In this document: positions 41,990 to 51,492 of the stretch, piece after piece
How the letters are laid out: the number at the start of each line of letters is the position of its first letter
Position numbering within the stretch: the first letter of the stretch is position 1
Assembly: GCF_003112735.1 (NCBI RefSeq)
Contig: NZ_BFBR01000008.1
Location: 1 to 64,000 of the forward strand
Length of the DNA: 64,000 nt
Direction: 5' to 3'
Origin: Candidatus Phycosocius bacilliformis
GTDB taxonomy: Bacteria; Pseudomonadota; Alphaproteobacteria; Caulobacterales; Aquidulcibacteraceae
Notes under the pieces: model-generated
The model's database searches: none
The model's input: the letters and a program-made list of their open reading frames with translations, nothing else
Told to the model about the DNA's origin: nothing
Program-made: the position numbers and the translations under genes

Positions 41990-43528
41990 ATGACCCAAGC
42001 AATTCGCATATTTGACACCACCATGCGCGATGGCGAGCAATCGCCGGGCGCGTCTATGAGCCATGCTGAAAAGATCGAGCTGGCCAAATTGCTCGAAGAT
42101 ATGGCTGTCGATGTGATTGAGGCGGGCTTCCCCATCGCCAGTCAGGGCGATTTCGACGCTGTCCATGCCATTGCCCGCACCATCAAGAACAGCACGGTTT
42201 GTGGGCTGTCACGCGCCGGTGCCAAGGATATTGAGCGCTGTGCCGAGGCCATAAGGCCTGCCCCGCGCAAGCGCATCCATACCTTCATTTCCACGTCACC
42301 CATCCATATGAAGCACAAGCTGCAGATGGAGCCTGACGCCGTACTTGAAGCCATCCACGGCTCGGTTTCCTTGGCGCGCAATCATACCGACGATGTGGAA
42401 TGGTCGGCCGAAGATGCCACGCGGACCGAGCGGGATTTCCTGTTGCGGGCGGTTGAGACCGCCATTCGGGCCGGGGCCACCACGATCAATCTGCCTGACA
42501 CAGTGGGTTATTCCTTCCCCAGCGAATATGGCGCTTTGTTTGCCGATGTCATCGCCAATGTGCCCGGTGCCGATGAGGTGATTTTCTCTGCCCACTGCCA
42601 CAATGATTTGGGCTTGGCGGTGGCCAATTCCTTGGCCGCCGTTCAAGGCGGGGCCCGCCAGATCGAATGCGCCATCAATGGCTTGGGAGAGCGGGCTGGC
42701 AATGCGGCCTTGGAAGAAATTGTCATGGCCCTGCGGGTTCGCGGCGACGGCATGCCATTTACCACGGGTGTTGACGCCACCCGCCTGATGATGGCGTCAA
42801 AAATGGTGAGCCGCATCACGGGTTTCCCGGTCCAATATAACAAAGCCATTGTTGGCAAAAATGCCTTTGCCCATGAAAGCGGCATCCACCAGGACGGCAT
42901 GCTCAAGCATGCCCAGACCTATGAAATCATGCGCCCGGAAGATGTTGGCCAAGGGGCGACCAATCTGGTGATGGGCAAGCATTCAGGTCGCCATGCCTTC
43001 AAGGACAAGCTGCGCGACATGGGCTATGAATTGTCCGACAACGCCTTCCAAGATGCCTTTGCCCGCTTCAAGGCATTGGCTGACCGCAAGAAGCATGTCT
43101 ATGACGATGACATCATTGCGCTTGTGGATGATGCGGCTGCCCATTTTGACGATGCGATTAAAGTGGTGCGCCTGCGGGTGGTGGCTGGAACAGACGGTCC
43201 ACAAACTGCTGAAATCGATCTGGAAATTGATGGCAAGCCCGCGTGGACGACCCAGCGCGGTAATGGCCCGGTCGATGCAGTCTTCAATGCGATTTCAGTG
43301 CTTGTGCCCCATCAGGCTGTGCTCGATCTTTATCAAGTTCACGCCGTCACCGAGGGCACTGATGCTCAAGCTGAAGTCTCGGTTCGCTTGAGCGAGCATG
43401 GCCGCATTGTCACGGCACGCTCTGCTGATGCTGATACATTGGTGGCATCGGCCAAGGCCTATGCCAGCGCCTTAGCGCGCCTGAGGGCCAAGCGCGAACG
43501 TGGCGAAGACGCCCAAGCGGCGGGTTGA
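41990..43528 (+). CDS. leuA: 2-isopropylmalate synthase
   Basis: First committed step of leucine synthesis (acetyl-CoA plus 2-oxoisovalerate). 512 residues from ATG 41990; the open frame back to 41882 is not conserved in look. HMGL-like barrel with FDTTMRDGEQSPG, the HCHNDLGLAVANS metal site (about 200) and INGLGERAGNAALEE. The C-terminal allosteric domain (about 385-495) for leucine feedback is present. No leader peptide or attenuator is visible upstream. Confidence 0.95.
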   Translation: MTQAIRIFDTTMRDGEQSPGASMSHAEKIELAKLLEDMAVDVIEAGFPIASQGDFDAVHAIARTIKNSTVCGLSRAGAKDIERCAEAIRPAPRKRIHTFISTSPIHMKHKLQMEPDAVLEAIHGSVSLARNHTDDVEWSAEDATRTERDFLLRAVETAIRAGATTINLPDTVGYSFPSEYGALFADVIANVPGADEVIFSAHCHNDLGLAVANSLAAVQGGARQIECAINGLGERAGNAALEEIVMALRVRGDGMPFTTGVDATRLMMASKMVSRITGFPVQYNKAIVGKNAFAHESGIHQDGMLKHAQTYEIMRPEDVGQGATNLVMGKHSGRHAFKDKLRDMGYELSDNAFQDAFARFKALADRKKHVYDDDIIALVDDAAAHFDDAIKVVRLRVVAGTDGPQTAEIDLEIDGKPAWTTQRGNGPVDAVFNAISVLVPHQAVLDLYQVHAVTEGTDAQAEVSVRLSEHGRIVTARSADADTLVASAKAYASALARLRAKRERGEDAQAAG

Positions 43529-43532
43529 ACTG

Positions 43533-44294
43533 TCACCTCGGAACAATCGCCTCGACAAAATCTTGAAACTCGGCCGGTGGTGGGACCGATAGGGTCAAGG
43601 CCGCCCCGGTCTGCGGATGGGCCAGTGTCAGCGCCAATGCATGCAGCATGAGGCGCGGGCACGGCTTACATGCAACCACCATCAGGCCGCCATATTTGCT
43701 GTCGCCTGCCAAAGGATGCCCAAGGGCAGAGAAATGAGCGCGGATCTGGTGCATGCGGCCTGTGGCTGGGGAAACCTCCACCAAGCTCGCCACGCCATTG
43801 CTGGCCCGCACATTGTAAAGGGTGAGTGCCTGTTGGGCGTCGGGATGATCCGGCGGGCAGGGGACCATCAGGTCAAGCCCCGCTGAAGTCACTTTGCGCA
43901 GAGGCAAGTCAATCGTGCCGTGGGTGTCCGCCATGTGCCCACAGACCAGCGCCAAATAAGTCTTTTGCGTCGTCCGTTGCGCGAATTGGGCAGACAAATG
44001 GGCCGCTGCAGGGCTTGTTTTAGCCACGAGGATCAGGCCCGACGTCTCACGGTCGAGACGATGCACCAATTTGGGTTTGCGGCCTTTGCGTGTGGCCAAG
44101 CCCCACAGCAAATGGTCGAGGTCGCGCCGCACCCCCGACCCCCCTTGCACACTGAGGCCAGAGGGCTTGTTGAGCGCGAGCAGCGCCTCATCTTCATACA
44201 CCACCAGACCACGCAAAAACGCCTGATCATCGGGGCTAATCCTTGGGACCAGCTTTGGTTTGGGCAGGCGATGGGGGCGGCGGGGATGAACCAT
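43533..44294 (-). CDS. RluA-family pseudouridine synthase
   Basis: 253 residues without an N-terminal S4 domain, like RluA. Begins with a basic MVHPRRPHRLPKPK stretch; catalytic HRLDRETSGLILVAKT carries the nucleophilic Asp, followed by YLALVCGH and the C-terminal GRMHQIRAHFSALGHPLAGD. Targets 23S rRNA or tRNA U bases; the exact site is not decidable. Confidence 0.88.
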   Translation of the reverse strand: MVHPRRPHRLPKPKLVPRISPDDQAFLRGLVVYEDEALLALNKPSGLSVQGGSGVRRDLDHLLWGLATRKGRKPKLVHRLDRETSGLILVAKTSPAAAHLSAQFAQRTTQKTYLALVCGHMADTHGTIDLPLRKVTSAGLDLMVPCPPDHPDAQQALTLYNVRASNGVASLVEVSPATGRMHQIRAHFSALGHPLAGDSKYGGLMVVACKPCPRLMLHALALTLAHPQTGAALTLSVPPPAEFQDFVEAIVPR

Positions 44295-44303
44295 GGCTGC
44301 TGA

Positions 44304-44843
44304 CTAGCCCAGGCGAGCCTTTTCAAGCAAGTCGACCATGGCGGCACGGGTCGCCGCCGCACTTATGCCACAGGCCTCAATCTCCCCCTCGATCAGGCCG
44401 TCACTCAACCGCTCCAGCGTCAGGATCAGCAACAAGGCTTTGGTTGGATCAAGCGCTGGAAACCGAGCCATGGCTGCCGCCATCTGGCTCTGGCGTGAGT
44501 GCGCCCGCACGCGGGCAACCTCTGCCTCCCGATTTGTCAAATACCGCAAGGCACGGCGGAACAGGCGGTGGCTCGCGTGATGGCGCAACAGCACATCGAC
44601 CATCTGATCAGGGCTGGTCGCCGATGACAGGGCCTCGTTCTCTTCCTCGGCCCATAAGCGATAGACCGCCAGAAAAATCGCCAGCTTGTCAGCAAAGTGG
44701 CGATAGAAGGTTTGCGGCGCAAAGCCCGCACGCCGGGCAATGGCATTGGTGTGGGTTCCTTCAAATCCCTTTTCGTTAAACTCCAAACGGGCTGCTGCGA
44801 TCAGGCGCTGTGCTCCTTGTTTGCGATCCGTCATGTCGCTCAT
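44304..44843 (-). CDS. TetR-family transcriptional regulator
   Basis: 179 residues from ATG 44843 (GGGAG close upstream; 44834 is an alternative). N-terminal HTH: AARLEFNEKGFEGTHTNAIA, RRAGFAPQTFYRHFADKLAI. The C-terminal ligand domain is all-helical. Divergent from an alpha/beta hydrolase with a palindromic operator between them, suggesting it represses itself and the hydrolase. Ligand unknown. Confidence 0.9.
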   Translation of the reverse strand: MSDMTDRKQGAQRLIAAARLEFNEKGFEGTHTNAIARRAGFAPQTFYRHFADKLAIFLAVYRLWAEEENEALSSATSPDQMVDVLLRHHASHRLFRRALRYLTNREAEVARVRAHSRQSQMAAAMARFPALDPTKALLLILTLERLSDGLIEGEIEACGISAAATRAAMVDLLEKARLG

Positions 44844-44876
44844 AGCTCCCTTGCTTCGGGTCCAACTTGACATCAA

Positions 44877-44892
44877 GTGATATTGATATCAC
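44877..44892. promoter_or_regulatory. Palindromic operator between TetR and hydrolase genes
   Basis: GTGATATTGATATCAC is a perfect palindrome with a 2-bp centre (7-bp arms). It lies 34 bp from the TetR start and 11 bp before the first hydrolase ATG, with TTGACA at 44867-44872 next to it. This is the expected size and position for a TetR-type operator. Confidence 0.75.
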
Positions 44893-44902
44893 ATTGTTTG
44901 AC

Positions 44903-45778
44903 ATGATGAAGATGCATTCAGCACATGAGGCTTTACGTGCAGCGGTCGGGGTGCAAGCCCCATTTGAGCTTATTGATGTGGCCGGCACACAGGTCGCCGT
45001 GGCGCGGCGCGGCCAAGGCGTGCCTGTCTTATGCCTTCATGCAACAGCCCATGGCGGTCGTGACTTTGAAGCCTTGAGCCACGCTCTGGTTCCATTGGGT
45101 TTTGAGATTGTCTGTGTGGACTGGCCGGGGCACGGGGCCAGCCCAGCCGATGCCACGGGGGCCAAAACCAGTGCCGAACGCTATGGCATGATTGTTTTGG
45201 CTTTGATTCCACGCTTGTTTGGATCCAAGAAGCCAATCGTCATTGGCAATTCGATTGGCGGCGCCGCCGCCTTGATTGCGGGCCTTGACCGACCTGACGC
45301 AGTGGCGGGGCTGGTATTGTGCAACCCCGGCGGGCTCGCCCCGATTGATGGCTTAGCGCGTATGGTGATTGGCGCGTTGGTTAGCTTCTTTAAGGCTGGG
45401 CAGCGCGGGGCCTTATGGTTTCCTGCAGCCTTTGGCCTTTATTACAAGCTGGTGCTGCAAGGTCGTGAGGCACACACCCAACGCGCCCGCATCATTGCTG
45501 CTGGGCCTGCCATGGCCGACGTGCTTGTCGATGCGTGGGAGAGCTTTGCCCGTCCAGAAGCCAATTTGATCGACCGGGCTCGTAACGTGCAAGTGCCGAC
45601 CTTGTTTGCTTGGGCACTTGGCGATCAACTTGTGGCTTGGTCACGATCTCGTCAGGCGGTGCGTGCCATCCCTGCTGCAAACGTTAGATTTTATCACGGG
45701 GGACATGCAGCTTTTCTTGAGGATCCAGCGGCCTTCCAGGCTGATTTTTTGGCCTTTTCCAGAAAGTTAGGCCAGTAG
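44903..45778 (+). CDS. Alpha/beta hydrolase
   Basis: 291 residues from ATG 44903 (44906 and 44912 also fit). The frame opens at TTG 44867, but that would cross the operator. Oxyanion region LCLHATAHGGRDF, nucleophile IGNSIGGAAA, acidic residue ALGDQLVAW and His in YHGGHAAFLED complete the triad. Similar to epoxide hydrolase/esterase-like enzymes. Likely controlled by the divergent TetR. Confidence 0.85.
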   Translation: MMKMHSAHEALRAAVGVQAPFELIDVAGTQVAVARRGQGVPVLCLHATAHGGRDFEALSHALVPLGFEIVCVDWPGHGASPADATGAKTSAERYGMIVLALIPRLFGSKKPIVIGNSIGGAAALIAGLDRPDAVAGLVLCNPGGLAPIDGLARMVIGALVSFFKAGQRGALWFPAAFGLYYKLVLQGREAHTQRARIIAAGPAMADVLVDAWESFARPEANLIDRARNVQVPTLFAWALGDQLVAWSRSRQAVRAIPAANVRFYHGGHAAFLEDPAAFQADFLAFSRKLGQ

Positions 45779-45961
45779 ATACAAGTTAATGAATGCGAAA
45801 GGACCAAAGTGATTGGGTGTCTTGTTCTGTGCAACTCACGCCAATCTCGCCCGTGTGAAAATTTCGACAAAAGGAAAAATTTTGATTTCTCTGTTTAATT
45901 CATAAGAAACAATATTTCTCTAGCATGGCGATGCACCAAGCAGAAGCATTGGCCTAGCATA

Positions 45962-47224
45962 ATGAGAGTGTGGCCCCCAAAACAGCAATCAAAAAGATGT
46001 GCCCGCGATGGGCGCGGCAATATTGCGGTCACTGCGGCGATCCTGCTGATTCCGCTTTCGATGGGTATCGCCATTGCCAGTGAACTGATCTCCGTGAGTG
46101 GGGAGCGTGCTTTGATGCAATCGGCCGCCGATGCAGCGGCCCTGTCGGGCGCTCAGAATTTGATCCTTGTTGGGTCCCAGCAACGTCAGTCAACCAGTGA
46201 TGCTGAAGCCTTTGCCATGGCCCAAGTTGGCGACTTCGCTACGCGGGCCGCTGTCAGCTTCAAAGCAACTCAAAATACAGATGGTACGTATATGGTGGAA
46301 GGGCTTGCTGTCCGTCCATCCTTTTTTGGCGACTTGGTCCCGCCGGGTGGTTTCCGGATTGAAGTTAAAGCGGTTGCAGAATCGCTGGCCGTGCAGCCCC
46401 TGTGCATTATCGGCGATGATGCCACAACTGGGGGCGTCGCGATTAATCTGGCCAACACATCCTCGATCAAGGCGACCAATTGTATTGTCCATTCCAATAG
46501 TGATTTCCGACTGCAGAATTCAGGTAAGGTTGAAGCTGGATCACCTCGAGCGACTGGTGTGGCGATCGGGGGAGGTTTCACGCCAGCAGCCAGCAGCGGA
46601 GCCTTGCGCATACAGGACCCCTTTGCCAATCGAGTAATCGCCCCTCCCCAAGACTGTTCAACCATTGCCGATGGCGGCCAAGTGACCTTGGCGCAGGGTA
46701 CCACCACGCTCAATCCCGGCATGCACCGCACAGAATACACCGTCACAGGTCAGGCAATCCTGTCGCTTACCCCTGGGGAATATTATTTCTGCAAGGGCCT
46801 AAAAGTTGCCGGGCAAGGCAGGCTGGTAGGTGAGGATGTGATGCTAATGTTCACCAGCGGCAATGCATTGAGCGCCAACAATAGCGCATCAATTTCGCTG
46901 TCTGGCAGACGATCCGGGCAATGGGCCGGCTTCCTCCTTGTTGCAACCCGCAACAATTACGCGAATACGAGCTTGGCTTCTGGAAGTGTCGACCGACTGT
47001 TGGGAACGATTTATCTGCCGATGTCTCGCTTGATCGTTGGCGGTCAGGGCGATGTGGCAGAAAACTCCGAATGGAGTGTTGTGGTCGCGCGTAACATCAA
47101 TCTGTCCAGCAGTGCGCGTCTGGTTATCAATACGGACTATATCGGTTCGCCAGTGCCTGTGCCCATTGGCGTTGGTAATCAGGCTGGCATTGGGAACACG
47201 ATACCGCCACGGCTGCGGCAATAA
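45962..47224 (+). CDS. TadG-like pilus-assembly/secreted protein (Tad domain)
   Basis: 420 residues. N-terminal DGRGNIAVTAAILLIPLSMG with one transmembrane helix, then ERALMQSAADAAALSGAQ, the classic TadE/TadG (PF13400) N-terminal signature. The rest is a Ser/Asn/Gly-rich beta-helix-like region. Normally part of the Flp/Tad pilus locus, but no other tad/cpa gene is nearby, so it is an orphan. Ends 73 bp before the tautomerase gene. Confidence 0.85.
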   Translation: MRVWPPKQQSKRCARDGRGNIAVTAAILLIPLSMGIAIASELISVSGERALMQSAADAAALSGAQNLILVGSQQRQSTSDAEAFAMAQVGDFATRAAVSFKATQNTDGTYMVEGLAVRPSFFGDLVPPGGFRIEVKAVAESLAVQPLCIIGDDATTGGVAINLANTSSIKATNCIVHSNSDFRLQNSGKVEAGSPRATGVAIGGGFTPAASSGALRIQDPFANRVIAPPQDCSTIADGGQVTLAQGTTTLNPGMHRTEYTVTGQAILSLTPGEYYFCKGLKVAGQGRLVGEDVMLMFTSGNALSANNSASISLSGRRSGQWAGFLLVATRNNYANTSLASGSVDRLLGTIYLPMSRLIVGGQGDVAENSEWSVVVARNINLSSSARLVINTDYIGSPVPVPIGVGNQAGIGNTIPPRLRQ

Positions 47225-47297
47225 TCCTCAGGGCACTCAATCAAGGCTTGTCTAAGCGCGCAAACCAATCAAGCATGGCCGCGCGAAAGGAAATGCC

Positions 47298-47495
47298 ATG
47301 CCGCTTGTTCAGATCAGCCTCACGCCCGATGGGCTCACGACGCAGAAAAAAGAGACACTGATCCGCAAGGTGACCGACCTTCTGGTTGAGGAATTGGGCA
47401 AGAATCCCGATACCACCGTGGTGATCATTACCGAAGTCGAAACCGACAATTGGGGCATTGGCGGGCAAAGCGTCTCCCAAAGGCGGGCGCGATGA
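47298..47495 (+). CDS. 4-oxalocrotonate tautomerase family protein
   Basis: 65 residues. The catalytic N-terminal Pro follows the initiator Met (MPLVQISLTPDG), and LIRKVTDLLVEELGKNPDTT is the family helix. Arg residues needed for substrate binding are not obvious. Length and layout fit the small 4-OT subgroup. Its stop overlaps the next start (ATGA). Confidence 0.85.
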   Translation: MPLVQISLTPDGLTTQKKETLIRKVTDLLVEELGKNPDTTVVIITEVETDNWGIGGQSVSQRRAR

Positions 47496-47944
47496 ATGGT
47501 GCTGGGGCAGGACTGTGGCTGTCAGTCCTGATGCTGGTGGCTGGATTTGGCATCCCGGTCATGGCGGCACTCAATTCAGGTCTCGGCGTGCGGTTGGGAA
47601 GCCCGGTTGGGGCAGCCTTTGTGCTGTTTGTGGTGGGGATGCTGGCCAGTGGCCTTGTGGTTCTCATCACCGGTACCACCAATCCCTTTAGGCCAGTGGC
47701 ACCGGCTGGCTTCTGGCTAGGCGGGTTTTTGGTGGCCTTCTATGTATTGTCCGTGACATTGGCCGCGCCGCGCATTGGTGTGGGCAATGCCATCTTTCTG
47801 GTCTTGTTAGGCCAATTGGTCAGCGCAACGGCGATTGACCATTTTGCACTATTTGGTGCGCAACGACATCCTCTCACCTTAACCCGTGCCTTGGGACTTG
47901 TGCTCATGGCCTGTGGGGTGTTTTTGGCACGCCACCCCGGCTAG
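47492..47944 (+). CDS. DMT-superfamily inner membrane protein, YdcZ-like (DUF606)
   Basis: 150 residues from ATG 47492, which overlaps the tautomerase stop. Five hydrophobic helices; contains AALNSGLGVRLGSPVGAAF near the N-terminus and APRIGVGNAIFLVLLGQLVSATAIDHFALFG, typical of DUF606/YdcZ. Longer in-frame starts lie within the tautomerase. Function unknown, probably small-molecule export; usually found as single or paired half-size transporters. Confidence 0.82.
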   Translation: MNGAGAGLWLSVLMLVAGFGIPVMAALNSGLGVRLGSPVGAAFVLFVVGMLASGLVVLITGTTNPFRPVAPAGFWLGGFLVAFYVLSVTLAAPRIGVGNAIFLVLLGQLVSATAIDHFALFGAQRHPLTLTRALGLVLMACGVFLARHPG

Positions 47945-47985
47945 ATTTGTTCAACTATCTGTTTTTCAAGAAAGTTTGTTAGACC

Positions 47986-48828
47986 TCAGGCCTCATCCAG
48001 TCCGAGGTCGAGGCATGGGGCCGAATGGGTCAAGGCACCAACAGAAATATAGTCGACACCTGTGGCGGCAATTGCGCTGACTGTGTGTAGACTGACCCCA
48101 CCAGAGGCCTCCAGAGTCACCTGTCCAGCTACCAGTTCAACGGCGGATTTGAGGTCTACAAGGCTAAAGTTATCGAGCATGATGCAGGTTGGCTGAAAGG
48201 GCAGGGCCTCTTCCAATTGGGCAAGGCTGTCGACCTCGACCTCTATCGGCATCAGGTGCCCCGCATGGGCGCGCGCGCGCCTCAGAGCCGGACCGATGCC
48301 CCCCGCTGCCGCCACATGATTATCCTTGATCAGAATGGCATCATCCAGGCCAAAGCGGTGGTTGGACCCACCCCCCAGTTTCACAGCTTGCTTTTGTAAA
48401 GCGCGTAGGCCCGGTGTGGTCTTGCGTGTGCAGGTGATGCGCGCTTTGGTGCCAGCCACGGCTGCCACAAACTGGGCTGTGAGTGTGGCAATGCCCGAGA
48501 GGGGGCCAAGGAAATTCAACATCACCCGCTCTGCCATCAAGAGGCTTTGGGCGCGTCCTTGCACCCGGGCAATCACTGAGCCTGGCTGAAGCGCGGCCCC
48601 ATCTTCGAGCAATACGTCCAAACGCGCCGATGGATCAATCAGCCGCAAGGTCAGCCTGGCTGCATCCAGTCCGGCCAGAACACCGGCTTGGCGGGCTCGC
48701 AAAACCCACTGGACTTCCTGCTGTGGGTCAATCAAGGCCAGTGTCGTGACATCACCGGCCCGGCCCAGATCTTCAGCCAAGGCCAAGCGAACGATGGGTT
48801 CAATCACAATATCAGGCACATGGGTCAT
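47986..48828 (-). CDS. nadC: Nicotinate-nucleotide pyrophosphorylase (quinolinate phosphoribosyltransferase)
   Basis: Converts quinolinate and PRPP to nicotinate mononucleotide. 280 residues with the family core RKTTPGLRALQKQAVKLGGG and HRFGLDDAILIKDNH, plus EVEVDSLAQLEEAL and the phosphate site. Start overlaps the nadB stop by 4 bp (ATGA). Confidence 0.96.
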   Translation of the reverse strand: MTHVPDIVIEPIVRLALAEDLGRAGDVTTLALIDPQQEVQWVLRARQAGVLAGLDAARLTLRLIDPSARLDVLLEDGAALQPGSVIARVQGRAQSLLMAERVMLNFLGPLSGIATLTAQFVAAVAGTKARITCTRKTTPGLRALQKQAVKLGGGSNHRFGLDDAILIKDNHVAAAGGIGPALRRARAHAGHLMPIEVEVDSLAQLEEALPFQPTCIMLDNFSLVDLKSAVELVAGQVTLEASGGVSLHTVSAIAATGVDYISVGALTHSAPCLDLGLDEA

Positions 48829-50324
48829 GACGGGGTGTCCATAGTGATGAAGCTGCGTTGGGCGGCCTCAAACGTGGTGGGAAAGTCGCGACGATAATGG
48901 CCGCCGCGGCTTTCGGTGCGGGCTAAGGCTGCCTGGGCAATCAGACGTGCGGTGATGAGCTCATTGGCAGCCCCTGTTTGATCTTTCATCTGATCAATTT
49001 GGTTTATCAAGGTCGTCAAACCGGCTTCGTCACGAACCACGCCTGCGTATGCTGTCATGGCCTGGCGCAAGGCTTGGCGGCTGGTATCAGGCAATGGGGA
49101 TGGCATGTCCGCGTGACCGCCAGGGGCGTCTGTCACGCTGGTCTCGCGTAAGCGTTCAGCGACCCGATGAGCGAAGACAACCGCTTCCAGCAGCGAATTG
49201 GAGGCCAATCTGTTGGCCCCATGGACCCCGGTTGAGGCACATTCCCCGATTGCAGAAAGCCCTGCCAGCGTCGTCTGGCCCCAGATGTCGGTGACAATAC
49301 CACCCATGTGATAATGGGCAGCGGGGGCAACCGGGATCAGGTGGGTGCGCGGGTCGAGGCCTGCAGCCTGACACGCGGCAAAAACGGTGGGGAAATGGAT
49401 TGGAAAATCCTCCCCAACAGCGGTACGTGAATCCAAATATGCCCCCCGACCCGATTGGCTTTCCTGCGCCACAGCACGCGCCACGATGTCGCGTGGGGCA
49501 AGGTCAGCCAGATCATGATAGCGTGCCATGAAGGGCGTGCCGTCCTGATTAACCAGACGCGCACCTTCGCCACGCAAGGCCTCGGTTGCCAGAGGTGCCG
49601 GGTCGCGCCCTAGGTCCATTGCGGTGGGGTGAAACTGGATAAACTCAGGGTCTCCGATCAAGGCACCCGCGCGGGCGGCCATGGCAAGACCGTGCCCGGC
49701 AGCCTCAACCGGATTGGTGGTAACCCGAAACAGGCCACCTGCGCCACCGGTGGCGAGGACCGTCTCTGCCGCCTCCAAGCGCATTGGAGCCCCATTCATG
49801 GCCAGAATGCCGCCGATCCTGCCGCTGTCGGTTTGGAGCAAAGCGCGGGCTGATACGCCCTCAATCAGCGTGATGTGGTCTGCTGCGCGAACAGCCGCGA
49901 TGAGCCGGGTCATGATTTCCCGCCCGGCTAGGTCGCCTGCCACCCGCGCCACCCGGGGGAAGCTGTGGGCGGCTTCTAAGGATAAGGCCAGACTGCCATC
50001 GGCTTGCCGATCAAATGCCACGCCTAAGTCCAAAAGGTCTGCCACACGGGCAGGGCCATCTTGTGCGATCAGCATGGCCATCGCTGGATCAACCAGGCCG
50101 GCACCAGCAGCGATGGTATCAGCAGCATGGGCGTGTGGGCTGTCCTGCGGGGCGAGTGCTGCGGCCAGCCCCCCTTGGGCCCACGCACTTGATGCGGCTT
50201 GTCCGACCGGGGTCGGCGAGACCACGATGCATGGACGCGGGGCAAGCTTGAGGGCCAGAAACAGACCAGCGAGGCCCGCCCCGACGATCAGGACACTGCC
50301 GTCCTTGGGGTGGATCGTGTCCAC
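48825..50324 (-). CDS. nadB: L-aspartate oxidase
   Basis: FAD enzyme oxidising aspartate to iminoaspartate, first step of de novo NAD synthesis. 499 residues: GAGLAGLFLALKLAP dinucleotide fold, SSAWAQGGLAAAL, and HYHMGGIVTDIWGQT of the succinate-dehydrogenase-like family, followed by IGECASTGVHGANRLASNSL. Overlaps nadC and lies 1 bp after nadA. Confidence 0.96.
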   Translation of the reverse strand: MDTIHPKDGSVLIVGAGLAGLFLALKLAPRPCIVVSPTPVGQAASSAWAQGGLAAALAPQDSPHAHAADTIAAGAGLVDPAMAMLIAQDGPARVADLLDLGVAFDRQADGSLALSLEAAHSFPRVARVAGDLAGREIMTRLIAAVRAADHITLIEGVSARALLQTDSGRIGGILAMNGAPMRLEAAETVLATGGAGGLFRVTTNPVEAAGHGLAMAARAGALIGDPEFIQFHPTAMDLGRDPAPLATEALRGEGARLVNQDGTPFMARYHDLADLAPRDIVARAVAQESQSGRGAYLDSRTAVGEDFPIHFPTVFAACQAAGLDPRTHLIPVAPAAHYHMGGIVTDIWGQTTLAGLSAIGECASTGVHGANRLASNSLLEAVVFAHRVAERLRETSVTDAPGGHADMPSPLPDTSRQALRQAMTAYAGVVRDEAGLTTLINQIDQMKDQTGAANELITARLIAQAALARTESRGGHYRRDFPTTFEAAQRSFITMDTPS

Positions 50325-50325
50325 C

Positions 50326-51480
50326 TCAGATCAATTCAAGAGTGTCAGGGACGCGTCGGGCCGGATCAAACCGACCCGCTGGGGCAGGCGGCAGAGCCAG
50401 CATGGCATCAACCGCCTTTTTGGCCCGTGCCGCCAGTTCGGGTTCAACCGTAACTTCGTGACGCATATGCAGAAGGGCATCATAAATTGCCTCGAGCGTG
50501 ATCTGTTTCATATGAGGGCACAGATTGCAGGGCTTGATAAAGTCCACATCTGGATTGTCGGCTGCAACATTGTCGCTCATCGAGCATTCCGTGATCAGCA
50601 CAACTTTTGCAGGCTTATGACGCTGAACATAGTCACTCATCGCCCCGGTTGAGCCGGTATAGTCCGACACCGCCACAACGTCGGGCGGGCATTCGGGGTG
50701 AGCCAGAATGATGGCTCCAGGATGGGAAGCGCGAATTTCGGCGATGTCGTCAGCGGTGAATTGCTCATGCACTTCGCATTTGCCGTGCCAGGATATGATG
50801 CCGATTTTGGTCTGGGCGGCCACATTTTTGGCAAGAAATTCGTCCGGCAGCAGAATGACCCTGTCCACGCCCCAGTCGCGTGCCACCGCTTCGACCACCG
50901 CAATGGCATTGGCTGAGGTACAGCATATGTCGCTCTCCGCTTTTACCTCGGCGGTTGTGTTGACATAGGTCACCACGGGCAGGCCGGGATAGCGGGCCTT
51001 GATCAGGCGCACATCAGCCCCGGTGATTGAGGCAGCCAGTGAGCATCCAGCCTGCAAGGACGGGATCAATACCGTCTTGTCAGGTGACAGGATTTTCGAG
51101 GTCTCAGCCATGAAATGGACCCCACCTTGCACGATGACTTTTGCCGACACTTTCGCGGCTTCGCGCGCCAGGCCAAGGCTATCGCCACGGAAGTCGCCAA
51201 CGCAATTGAAGATGTCGGCGGTCATATAATTATGCGCCAGGATCACAGCATCTCGTTCAACTTTGAGCCGGTTGATGGCCGCAATTAGAGGCGCATAGGC
51301 AGGCCATTCCAGCGGGGTGATAACATGACGCACACGCGCGTAGAGATGGTCTGTCTCGGCCTTGACCTGCTCATCATAAAGCAGGCCGTGCGCACCCGTT
51401 TTCGGCATGACGTGGGTTACAGAGGCATTCCATTCTGGCGATGCAGTTTTGCCACGGGTTAGATCAATTAACGCCATCAT
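50326..51480 (-). CDS. nadA: Quinolinate synthase A
   Basis: [4Fe-4S] enzyme making quinolinate from iminoaspartate and dihydroxyacetone phosphate. 384 residues. Cluster Cys residues are in SLQAGCSLAASI, HPECPPDVVAV and IKPCNLCPHMK; AHNYMTADIFN and QGGVHFMAETSKILSPDKTV are substrate-site motifs. Start at 51480 follows AGGAGATAAT; a second ATG follows directly. First of nadA-nadB-nadC. Confidence 0.96.
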   Translation of the reverse strand: MMALIDLTRGKTASPEWNASVTHVMPKTGAHGLLYDEQVKAETDHLYARVRHVITPLEWPAYAPLIAAINRLKVERDAVILAHNYMTADIFNCVGDFRGDSLGLAREAAKVSAKVIVQGGVHFMAETSKILSPDKTVLIPSLQAGCSLAASITGADVRLIKARYPGLPVVTYVNTTAEVKAESDICCTSANAIAVVEAVARDWGVDRVILLPDEFLAKNVAAQTKIGIISWHGKCEVHEQFTADDIAEIRASHPGAIILAHPECPPDVVAVSDYTGSTGAMSDYVQRHKPAKVVLITECSMSDNVAADNPDVDFIKPCNLCPHMKQITLEAIYDALLHMRHEVTVEPELAARAKKAVDAMLALPPAPAGRFDPARRVPDTLELI

Positions 51481-51492
51481 ATTATCTCCTGA

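Noticed and set aside
47945-47985. Terminator between the DMT gene and nadC
   Set aside because: Only weak AT-rich sequence, no convincing stem.
49681-50652. 323-codon plus-strand frame
   Set aside because: Antisense to nadB and nadA; high Ala/Arg/Ser composition typical of shadow frames.
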